From positions 5,277 to 69,276 of the forward strand of contig DKPN01000009.1 of assembly GCA_002471195.1 (NCBI GenBank): 64,000 nt of DNA, given 5' to 3'. Below the pieces are notes generated by a model. It saw only the letters and a list, made by a program, of their open reading frames with translations, had not been told where the DNA came from and searched no databases. Every line of letters starts with the position of its first letter. Position 1 is the stretch's first letter. This DNA comes from Bacteroides sp. UBA7333 (GTDB lineage: Bacteria > Bacteroidota > Bacteroidia > Bacteroidales > Bacteroidaceae). Below are positions 35,741 to 43,760 of this stretch, piece by piece. The translations under genes and the position numbers were made by a program.

Positions 35741-37639
35741 ATGGCAGACAGTAAAGAAAAGCTCTTCTCAGATTTTTCTCCTGTGTCTACTGACCAGTGG
35801 ATGGATAAAGTAACAGCCGACCTTAAGGGCGCTGATTACGAGAAGAAACTTGTTTGGAAAACCAATGAAGGTTTCAAGGTGAAACCTTTTTACCGTATGG
35901 AAGATCTGGATGGATTGAAATCAATCGACTCACTACCTGGTGAATTTCCTTATCTACGTGGTACTAAGAAAAACAGTAATGCATGGTTAGTGCGTCAAGA
36001 GGTTAGAGTAGAATCTCCTGAAACCGCAAATGCAAAAGCATTAGATATATTGAACAAAGGAATAGACTCTTTATCGTTCCACATTAAAGCCAAAGATATG
36101 GATGCAGCGTATATTGAAACGTTGTTGAAAGATATTTGTGCTGAATGCGTAGAGTTGAACTTCTCTGTTTGTCAAGGTCATGTTGTAGATCTTGCTAATC
36201 TTTTAGTGGCATATTTTACTAAGATGAAATATGATCTTGCTAAGATACACGGTTCTATTGATTTCGATTATTTCGGAAAAATGATAGCAAAAGGTAAAGA
36301 AAAAGGCGATAAAGTAGAAATCGCAAAAGCTTTGATCGAAGCGGTTAAAGATCTTCCTTTTTTCCGTGTATTGAATGTACATGCTATTTCTCTTAATAAT
36401 GCAGGCGCTTATATCTCTCAAGAGTTAGGCTATGCATTGGCTTGGGGTAATGAATATATGAGTATGCTAACTGAAGCAGGGTTGCCTGCAGCATTGGTAG
36501 CTAAAAAAATTAAATTCCACTTTGGAGTTAGTTCAAATTATTTTCTTGAAATAGCTAAGTTCCGTGCTGCCCGCTTATTGTGGGCGAATATTGTGGCATC
36601 TTATAAACCCATGTGTGTGCGCGAATGCGATAATAAAGGCCCGAATGGTGAGTGTCGTTGTGCTTCAAAAATGAAAGTACATGCTGAAACATCTACATTC
36701 AACCTAACATTGTATGATGCACATGTTAATTTGCTTCGTACTCAAACCGAAGCCATGAGTGCTGCATTGGGTGGAGTAGACTCAATGACTGTTTCTCCTT
36801 TTGATAAAACATATCAAACTCCTGATGATTTTTCTGAACGTTTAGCACGTAATCAACAATTATTGTTGAAAGAGGAGTCGCATTTCGATAAAGTTGTCGA
36901 TCCGGCAGGTGGTTCTTATTATATTGAAAACTTAACAGTGTCAATAGCACAACAAGCTTGGAACCTATTCTTATCTGTTGTTGAAGCAGGTGGCTTCTAT
37001 TCAGCTTTAAAAGCAGGTACAGTACAAGCTGCTGTTAATGAAAGTAATACTGGACGTCATAAAGCGGTAGCACAACGTCGCGAAATTCTATTGGGTACCA
37101 ACCAATATCCTAACTTCAACGAAACTGCAGGTCAAAAACGTCCGATAGAGGCGAAGCCTTGTTGTGGTGGTACGGATGGTTGTCAAAAAGATGTTAACGT
37201 ACTTAACTTTGATCGTGCTGCAAGTGAATTCGAAACTTTACGTCTTGAAACCGAAGCATCAGGTAAACGTCCAAAAGCGTTTATGTTGACCATTGGTAAT
37301 TTGGCTATGCGCCAAGCGCGTGCTCAATATGCATGCAACTTTTTAGGTTGTGCGGGTTATGAAGTTGTTGACAATTTAGGATTCGAAACTGTAGAAGCAG
37401 GTGTAGAGGCTGCAATGGCGGCTAACGCTGATATCGTTGTTCTTTGTTCGAGCGATGATGAATATGCTGAATATGCCGTTCCAGCATTCAAAGCAATTGA
37501 TGGACGCGCGTTATTTATCGTAGCAGGTAATCCGGCATGCACCGACGAACTTAAAGCTGAAGGTATTGAAAACTTCATCCATGTACGTGTTAACGTATTG
37601 GAAACTTTGAAAGAGCTTAACGCTAAACTTTTAAAGTAA
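35741..37639 (+). CDS. mutA: Methylmalonyl-CoA mutase, small subunit
   Basis: This is the non-catalytic partner of MutB. The 632-residue product has the mutase barrel-like domain and a C-terminal flavodoxin-like domain that lacks the DxHxxG motif, since the matching place reads AFMLTIGNLAMRQARA. Thus it does not bind B12, as usual for small subunits. Two Cys-rich segments stand out: CVRECDNKGPNGECRC (about 291-306) and KPCCGGTDGCQKD (about 471-483). The first lies in the barrel part. It precedes mutB by 36 bp. The pair links succinyl-CoA to propionate production. Confidence 0.95.
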   Translation: MADSKEKLFSDFSPVSTDQWMDKVTADLKGADYEKKLVWKTNEGFKVKPFYRMEDLDGLKSIDSLPGEFPYLRGTKKNSNAWLVRQEVRVESPETANAKALDILNKGIDSLSFHIKAKDMDAAYIETLLKDICAECVELNFSVCQGHVVDLANLLVAYFTKMKYDLAKIHGSIDFDYFGKMIAKGKEKGDKVEIAKALIEAVKDLPFFRVLNVHAISLNNAGAYISQELGYALAWGNEYMSMLTEAGLPAALVAKKIKFHFGVSSNYFLEIAKFRAARLLWANIVASYKPMCVRECDNKGPNGECRCASKMKVHAETSTFNLTLYDAHVNLLRTQTEAMSAALGGVDSMTVSPFDKTYQTPDDFSERLARNQQLLLKEESHFDKVVDPAGGSYYIENLTVSIAQQAWNLFLSVVEAGGFYSALKAGTVQAAVNESNTGRHKAVAQRREILLGTNQYPNFNETAGQKRPIEAKPCCGGTDGCQKDVNVLNFDRAASEFETLRLETEASGKRPKAFMLTIGNLAMRQARAQYACNFLGCAGYEVVDNLGFETVEAGVEAAMAANADIVVLCSSDDEYAEYAVPAFKAIDGRALFIVAGNPACTDELKAEGIENFIHVRVNVLETLKELNAKLLK

Positions 37640-37675
37640 GTAAATTCATTATTCGTTAAATCGTAAATAAGAAAC

Positions 37676-39823
37676 ATGAAACCAGATTTTAAAAACTTAG
37701 ATATATATGCAGCATTCCAACCAATTAATGGTGCTGAATGGCAAAAAGCCAATGGTGTGGCTGCAACATGGGAAACTCCCGAACATATCGCTGTAAAGCC
37801 TGTTTATACGAAGGAAGATTTGGAAGGAATGGAGCACTTAGATTATGCTGCAGGTCTTCCTCCTTACTTACGTGGCCCTTATTCAGTGATGTATACTCTT
37901 CGTCCTTGGACCATTCGTCAATATGCCGGATTCTCTACAGCCGAGGAATCAAATGCTTTTTATCGCCGTAATCTCGCTTCAGGCCAGAAAGGACTTTCTG
38001 TGGCATTCGACTTGGCTACTCACCGTGGTTACGACCCCGATCATGAACGTGTAGTGGGTGACGTAGGTAAAGCGGGTGTATCTATCTGTTCATTAGAAAA
38101 TATGAAAGTTTTGTTTGATGGTATTCCATTGAATAAAATGTCGGTATCGATGACAATGAATGGTGCAGTGCTTCCGGTTATGGCATTTTATATTAATGCG
38201 GGATTGGAGCAAGGTGCTAAACTGGAAGAGATGGCCGGTACTATTCAAAATGATATCTTGAAAGAGTTCATGGTGCGCAATACTTATATTTATCCACCTG
38301 CATTCTCAATGAAAATTATCTCGGATATCTTTGAATATACCTCTCAAAAGATGCCAAAGTTTAACTCAATCTCTATCTCAGGTTACCACATGCAAGAAGC
38401 AGGTGCAACAGCCGATATTGAGTTGGCATACACACTAGCCGATGGTCTTGAATATTTGCGTGCGGGTACTGCTGCTGGTATTGATATCGATGCTTTTGCA
38501 CCACGTTTATCATTCTTCTGGGCAATCGGAACCAACCATTTTATGGAAATTGCTAAGATGCGTGCTGCTCGTATGCTTTGGGCTAAGATTGTTAAACAAT
38601 TCAATCCTAAAAACCCTAAATCATTGGCTCTTCGTACGCACTCACAAACTTCTGGCTGGTCGTTGACTGAGCAAGATCCATTCAACAATGTAGGACGTAC
38701 TTGTATCGAAGCAATGGCTGCAGCATTGGGACATACTCAATCGTTGCATACCAATGCCTTGGATGAGGCTATCGCATTGCCAACTGATTTCTCTGCACGC
38801 ATTGCTCGTAATACACAAATCTACATACAAGAAGAAACTTATGTTTGCAAAAATGTAGATCCATGGGGTGGTTCTTATTATGTAGAAAACCTGACCGAAG
38901 AGTTGGCGCACAAAGCATGGGAGCACATCCAAGAAATCGAAAGATTAGGCGGTATGGCGCAAGCGATCGAAACTGGTATTCCTAAAATGCGTATCGAAGA
39001 GGCTGCTGCTCGTACTCAAGCTCGTATTGACAGTGGTTCACAAACCATTGTGGGTGTGAATAAATATCGTCTTGAAAAAGAAGATCCTATCGATATTCTT
39101 GAAGTGGATAATACAGCTGTTCGTAAAGAGCAAATCGAAAACTTGAATCGTTTGAAAGCCGGTCGCAATCAAGCTGAAGTTGACAAAGCATTGGAAGCTA
39201 TCACTAAATGTGTGGAAACGGGCGAAGGTAACTTGCTCGAATTGGCAGTTGAGGCAGCTCGTGTACGAGCTACATTGGGTGAAATTTCTTTTGCTTGTGA
39301 GAAAATTGTAGGACGTTATAAAGCAGTAATTAGAACTATTTCGGGCGTGTATTCATCAGAAAGTAAAAACGATAATGACTTCCAAAAAGCTTGTGAGCTT
39401 ACTGAGAAGTTCGCGAAGAAAGAGGGTCGTCAACCTCGCATAATGATTGCTAAAATGGGACAAGACGGTCATGACCGTGGCGCCAAAGTGGTAGCAACCG
39501 GTTATGCTGACTGTGGTTTCGACGTTGACATGGGACCATTGTTCCAAACTCCTGCAGAAGCAGCTCGTGAAGCAGTTGAAAATGATGTACACGTAGTAGG
39601 TGTATCTTCATTGGCTGCAGGACATAAAACTTTGGTTCCTCAAATCATTGAAGAATTGAAGAAATTGGGTCGCGAAGATATTATAGTAATTGCAGGTGGA
39701 GTAATTCCAGCACAAGACTACGATTTCTTGTATCAAGCGGGTGTGGCTGCTATCTTTGGCCCTGGTACTCCTGTTGCTAAAGCAGCTTATCAAATTTTAG
39801 AAATTTTGATGGACGAAGAATAA
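37676..39823 (+). CDS. mutB: Methylmalonyl-CoA mutase, large subunit
   Basis: MutB interconverts succinyl-CoA and (R)-methylmalonyl-CoA with adenosylcobalamin. The 715-residue protein has the substrate-binding barrel (TRPWTIRQ-like segment LRPWTIRQYAGFSTAEESN, about residue 82) and the C-terminal B12 domain with DGHDRG (Asp598, His600, Gly603 in the DxHxxG pattern). VGVSSLAAGH and VIAGGVIP follow, which line the B12 tail pocket. All key features are intact. In anaerobic Bacteroidales the enzyme runs toward propionate. A terminator follows 27 bases after the stop. Confidence 0.98.
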   Translation: MKPDFKNLDIYAAFQPINGAEWQKANGVAATWETPEHIAVKPVYTKEDLEGMEHLDYAAGLPPYLRGPYSVMYTLRPWTIRQYAGFSTAEESNAFYRRNLASGQKGLSVAFDLATHRGYDPDHERVVGDVGKAGVSICSLENMKVLFDGIPLNKMSVSMTMNGAVLPVMAFYINAGLEQGAKLEEMAGTIQNDILKEFMVRNTYIYPPAFSMKIISDIFEYTSQKMPKFNSISISGYHMQEAGATADIELAYTLADGLEYLRAGTAAGIDIDAFAPRLSFFWAIGTNHFMEIAKMRAARMLWAKIVKQFNPKNPKSLALRTHSQTSGWSLTEQDPFNNVGRTCIEAMAAALGHTQSLHTNALDEAIALPTDFSARIARNTQIYIQEETYVCKNVDPWGGSYYVENLTEELAHKAWEHIQEIERLGGMAQAIETGIPKMRIEEAAARTQARIDSGSQTIVGVNKYRLEKEDPIDILEVDNTAVRKEQIENLNRLKAGRNQAEVDKALEAITKCVETGEGNLLELAVEAARVRATLGEISFACEKIVGRYKAVIRTISGVYSSESKNDNDFQKACELTEKFAKKEGRQPRIMIAKMGQDGHDRGAKVVATGYADCGFDVDMGPLFQTPAEAAREAVENDVHVVGVSSLAAGHKTLVPQIIEELKKLGREDIIVIAGGVIPAQDYDFLYQAGVAAIFGPGTPVAKAAYQILEILMDEE

Positions 39824-39850
39824 TACAATATCGATATCAAATATTTAGAG

Positions 39851-39890
39851 AGTCTCATACCGCGCAAAGGGGTATGAGACTTTTTCTTTT
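39851..39890 (+). terminator. Terminator of mutAB
   Basis: An 11-bp stem, AGTCTCATACC and its complement (39851-39861 and 39871-39881), is followed by a T-rich run to 39890. Confidence 0.9.
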
Positions 39891-39974
39891 TGAATGAGTC
39901 TTAAATATTTAGATGAGATAAATGTTAATATTTGATTTATTATTATATTTACATAGAGTATTAATCTTTATATT

Positions 39975-41729
39975 ATGAAAAGAAATATTAGCGCATTATT
40001 TACGTGGTTTAAAAATGGTTTGGTAGAAGTAGTACAAAAATTTCCTCTTGAGGTAACATTAACGATCTATAGTACAGTTATAGCTATTATTGCTTCTGAA
40101 ACAAATGACGACAACTTAAGTAGTAGAGTTTTATTATTGCCTTTGTTTTTCATCATAACCCTCTTCTTTAATATTTTTACTTTTAAGAGAAAATTTCGTT
40201 TTTTATACTGGTTGTCTATCATTCCCATCATCCCTTTATCAATATGGGGGGGAGAACCCGAATGGGTGAAAACTTTTCAATTTTGGGGTACGACTATTGC
40301 ATTTGCTCCTTTACTTTTGTTTCTGTCAAAGCGGTATGTTGATAATAAATCATTAGTAAAGTACATATTTTCATTAATAACTTCAGTTTTTTCAGGACTT
40401 ATTATGGCTTTTATTGCCTATGGTTTATTCTGTGCTCTATTCTATTCGACAGTATATATTTTTAAGTTTGACGGAGAATGGACTTCTAATGTTCAGACCT
40501 ATGCTTTTATAATCACAACCACATTTTTAACTCCGATTTTATTTTTAATGTTTTTCGAAAAAACAGGGGATAAAGCCATTGTTTCTAATCGTTTTTTTGA
40601 AATTTTATTAAACTATATAGTAACGCCCGCACTTTTAATTTATATCATTATCCTATATGTTTATATTGTAAAGATTATTATAATATGGGAACTTCCTAGC
40701 GGTGGCTTAGCCAATATGGTATTTACATTTGTGCTTTCGGCTATGATTGTTAAAGCAATACAATTAATATTGGCCAAGCCCATTTATACTTGGTTTTTTA
40801 ATCGGATGAGTTGGTATGTGTGTCCTATCATTATATTATTTTGGATTGGAGCATCACGTCGTGTAATTGAGTATGGATTTACCGAATGGCGCTATGTAAT
40901 GATGGTTTGTGGAATTGTTATGACATTGTATTTAATCTTATTTTCGAAGAAAAAATGGGCTCATTACTTCTATGTTTTAATAGCTTCACTGTTTATTACT
41001 ACTCTTGTATGTTATGTTCCTGTATTAAATCCTAAAACAGTGTCTGTTCAATCACAAATGAATAGAGTTATAAACGTTGCAAATCAATTAAATTGCATAA
41101 ATGACGAAGGCAAATTGATAAATAATCTACCTGAGAATATTGATTCTATAGCATTAGTAAAATATAAGCAGTTGTATCAATCTGTATTATATTTAAGTAT
41201 GAATGACTCAACTGCTTTTCGAAAATTTGGTCTTGATAAGTCGGATGATTTGCTGAATGGTTTCACCGAAAATCAACGTCAATATATAAGGTATTATCAT
41301 AAAAAAATAATATCCACCGCAAAGGATGATATTCATATGTTTTTACCCTCTAATAGTTGTATAAATATGAATGGTAACTATGTTAAGTTATATACTAAAA
41401 TAGTAAAATCAGATGAGGCACCAGTATATAGATATGCAAACGATTCGATTTATATTTATAATTCACCAGATACTAATTTAGTGTGGAAAACTTCTAAAAA
41501 TGAATTACTAATCAAACAATTAGATAAGGCTAAATATGATATCACTTTGGATAAAAAACCTTCGGAAGAGCAAATTTTATCAATGTTAGAGATTGACGAA
41601 TTACCTGTTCGCATCATTTTAAAAAACCTTAAACTAACTTATGATGAAAATACGAATCAATGGACTATAAAAGATCTGTCCATAGAAAATGTAATGATTA
41701 AAGAATTGACTACTGACTCGCGTTTATAA
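39975..41729 (+). CDS. DUF4153 membrane protein
   Basis: The 584-residue protein has about nine or ten membrane helices in residues 22-355 and a soluble C-terminal part of about 230 residues. The opening (ISALFTWFKNGLVEVVQKFP) and the helix pattern match what I know of DUF4153 proteins of Bacteroidota. Function is unknown. It stands between two terminators as a single-gene unit. The codon use is more AT-rich than that of mutAB upstream. Confidence 0.75.
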   Translation: MKRNISALFTWFKNGLVEVVQKFPLEVTLTIYSTVIAIIASETNDDNLSSRVLLLPLFFIITLFFNIFTFKRKFRFLYWLSIIPIIPLSIWGGEPEWVKTFQFWGTTIAFAPLLLFLSKRYVDNKSLVKYIFSLITSVFSGLIMAFIAYGLFCALFYSTVYIFKFDGEWTSNVQTYAFIITTTFLTPILFLMFFEKTGDKAIVSNRFFEILLNYIVTPALLIYIIILYVYIVKIIIIWELPSGGLANMVFTFVLSAMIVKAIQLILAKPIYTWFFNRMSWYVCPIIILFWIGASRRVIEYGFTEWRYVMMVCGIVMTLYLILFSKKKWAHYFYVLIASLFITTLVCYVPVLNPKTVSVQSQMNRVINVANQLNCINDEGKLINNLPENIDSIALVKYKQLYQSVLYLSMNDSTAFRKFGLDKSDDLLNGFTENQRQYIRYYHKKIISTAKDDIHMFLPSNSCINMNGNYVKLYTKIVKSDEAPVYRYANDSIYIYNSPDTNLVWKTSKNELLIKQLDKAKYDITLDKKPSEEQILSMLEIDELPVRIILKNLKLTYDENTNQWTIKDLSIENVMIKELTTDSRL

Positions 41730-41757
41730 TTAAATATTGAAGATAATACGATACAAA

Positions 41758-41792
41758 AATGGCGATACCAAAATAATATTGATATCGCCATT
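41758..41792. terminator. Terminator between DUF4153 and carbonic anhydrase genes
   Basis: A 10-bp stem (AATGGCGATA and its complement; arms 41758-41767 and 41783-41792) lies between the convergent stops, with A- and T-rich flanks. Confidence 0.75.
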
Positions 41793-41816
41793 ATTATTTT
41801 CTAAGATAAGACTTTA

Positions 41817-42530
41817 TTAAATAAACTCAACAATACCTGTATGTAAATTAAATACTGCACCTACGATTTTTATTTTACCATCTTCTTCTAGCTCTTCTAA
41901 AATATCACTCTCTTCTCTAACGCGATCTACCATATTTTCAACGTGTTTATATACAACTTGGTTTTGGAAATCAGTAGAATGATGATCAGCGCTATCTGTA
42001 TGGCAGCTTTCGATGGCAGGATGTATTTTAGCAAGCATTTGGGTCATATTTCCGGCTTCAACACCTTTGCATGCCGAATGCACTGCTCCGCAACATTCAT
42101 GGCCCAAAACAACTACTACTTTTGATCCGGAATGTTCACAAGCATACTCCATACTACCTAATATATCGGGGTTGATAATGTTGCCAGCTACCCGTGTCAC
42201 AAATAGATCGCCTAAACCTTTGTCGAAAATAGTCTCTACCGGTACACGCGAGTCAATGCATGACAAAATAATGGCCATTGGATGTTGTCCATCTTCTGCC
42301 GATTCTACTAATTGGGCCATTGCATCTCTATTATGCATGTGTTTGTTTACAAAATCTAAGTTCCCTTTTTTAAGAATCATAATAACTGAATCCGGACTGA
42401 GAGGGTCTACGTCAGATGCGTGAAGAACATGCGTTTCAATTGTGTCGGTTGCTTCTTGATTTTTGTTCATTAACGAGCAGCCTGTCAACATTGTTGTGGC
42501 AATAATAACCACAAAAAATAACTTTTTCAT
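41817..42530 (-). CDS. Beta-type carbonic anhydrase, predicted lipoprotein
   Basis: The enzyme hydrates CO2 to bicarbonate. The zinc ligands are Cys91 and Asp93/Arg95 in SCIDSRVP, and His144 and Cys147 in GHECCGAV. Residues 1-18 form a lipoprotein signal ending in LTGC (Cys18), so the enzyme should be exported and lipid-anchored, unlike typical cytosolic beta enzymes. The length of 237 residues includes a linker of about 25 residues after the lipid Cys. It is a single-gene unit with a promoter box at 42564-42571. Confidence 0.93.
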   Translation of the reverse strand: MKKLFFVVIIATTMLTGCSLMNKNQEATDTIETHVLHASDVDPLSPDSVIMILKKGNLDFVNKHMHNRDAMAQLVESAEDGQHPMAIILSCIDSRVPVETIFDKGLGDLFVTRVAGNIINPDILGSMEYACEHSGSKVVVVLGHECCGAVHSACKGVEAGNMTQMLAKIHPAIESCHTDSADHHSTDFQNQVVYKHVENMVDRVREESDILEELEEDGKIKIVGAVFNLHTGIVEFI

Positions 42531-42563
42531 TTGCGTTTAATATTATTTTTATTTTTGCGGTTG

Positions 42564-42571
42564 CAAAAGTA
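42564..42571 (-). promoter_or_regulatory. Candidate -7 box for the carbonic anhydrase gene
   Basis: On the minus strand the bases are TACTTTTG, which matches TAnnTTTG, 33 bases before the ATG. The -33 element is not clear. Confidence 0.5.
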
Positions 42572-42854
42572 GTTAATAATGAAACTAATTGTTCTTTATA
42601 TGCTAATTTTATTTGCAAAAAGTATAATAAAGTTGTAAAAGTGAATCTAAATGATTAAAACAGGTGATATCTACCTCGTGTTTTTTGTTGTAGATATTGT
42701 AAAAATACTTAAGGTTTGTTTTTTATGTTATTAAATTTAACATCGATAGAGATTGCAGTAAGGTTTGGCTTTTTTAAATACAATACATCTCATTTAAATA
42801 TTTTCTTTTTTGAACAAAATTACTCCTATCTTTATTATAACATAAAGTGATGAT
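42572..42854. other. Divergent intergenic region, no gene seen
   Basis: Together with the promoter box to its left this makes a 324-bp AT-rich gap between the carbonic anhydrase and lipocalin genes. I see no stable hairpin, RNA gene or credible small frame. Confidence 0.55.
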
Positions 42855-43364
42855 ATGTATACTGTTCAGATATTTATAAAATGTTTTGCATTTATGTTTT
42901 TAATTCAAAATGATGCTCCTCCTCAAACTGTTGCTTATGTCGACCTTGTCAGATATATGGGGAAATGGTATGAAATAGCTAGATATACAAAATGGTTTGA
43001 AAAGGATATGACACATGTCACTGCTGAGTATATATATGATAGGAATCAGCCGTATGTAACTGTTATCAACAGTGGTATAAAACATGGAAAGAAAAAAACA
43101 GCCAAAGGTAAGGCTTTTGTGGTGGAAGGATCTAATAATGCTAAGCTGTTGGTACAATTTTTCTGGCCATTTAAGGGGGATTATTGGATCATTGATCTCG
43201 ATCAAGATTATCAATGGGCTATAGTTTCCGATCGAAATAGAAGTACTTTATGGATATTGAGTAGAACTGCTCAAATGGATGAGGCGCTTTATTATCGACT
43301 TTTAAAGTCGCTAGAAGCGAAAGGTTTTCATTTAGATAAGTTAGAGCGCACTTCACAAGATTAA
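42855..43364 (+). CDS. Lipocalin family protein (Blc-like)
   Basis: The 169-residue product carries the lipocalin signature YMGKWYEIARY (residues 36-46) and later YWIIDLDQDYQWAIVSDRNR, as in bacterial lipocalin Blc, which binds lysophospholipids and fatty acids. Blc is normally an outer-membrane lipoprotein, but here the N-terminus (FIKCFAFMFLIQNDAPPQT) is hydrophobic and lacks a clear lipobox. The only Cys is at residue 10, which is too early for a standard lipid signal. It may be secreted or retained by an uncleaved segment. The start at 42855 could be wrong. Confidence 0.88.
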   Translation: MYTVQIFIKCFAFMFLIQNDAPPQTVAYVDLVRYMGKWYEIARYTKWFEKDMTHVTAEYIYDRNQPYVTVINSGIKHGKKKTAKGKAFVVEGSNNAKLLVQFFWPFKGDYWIIDLDQDYQWAIVSDRNRSTLWILSRTAQMDEALYYRLLKSLEAKGFHLDKLERTSQD

Positions 43365-43707
43365 TTTAAAATTAATAGCGCTATAGATTTTATTCAATAA
43401 CAAAGTACATATTAAGATGGCTCGAAAAGAGTTATCTAGTGAAATTACTTAATTCAATTGATTGATAATTAAATAAATATAAGTAATAATATTGATATAC
43501 AGGTGTTTGTTGTATTATCTTTTTCTTTTCATTTATTATTACAGCGAGTGATCGATCTATGTTAAGTCTGATAATAGAGGACTACAATCGATTCATTATA
43601 TGGTTATCATTACTTTTTGTCTATTTTAAATTATGATTTTTCAAATCAAAATACGAGCCTTATAAAGGCTCTCTATAGTAACGAACGTTATTATTACTTA
43701 CAGTCTG
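43365..43707. other. Intergenic region upstream of topB, no gene seen
   Basis: This AT-rich stretch has no convincing frame, hairpin or RNA gene. The first signal is the topB promoter that follows it. Confidence 0.55.
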
Positions 43708-43738
43708 TTTGTTCCTCGTTTTATTTTGCCTATTTTTG
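43708..43738 (+). promoter_or_regulatory. Promoter of topB
   Basis: TTTG (43708-43711), a 19-base spacer and TATTTTTG (43731-43738) match the Bacteroidota consensus at every fixed base. The ATG is 23 bases downstream. Confidence 0.75.
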
Positions 43739-43760
43739 TCATCTAAAGAATGAATGATAG

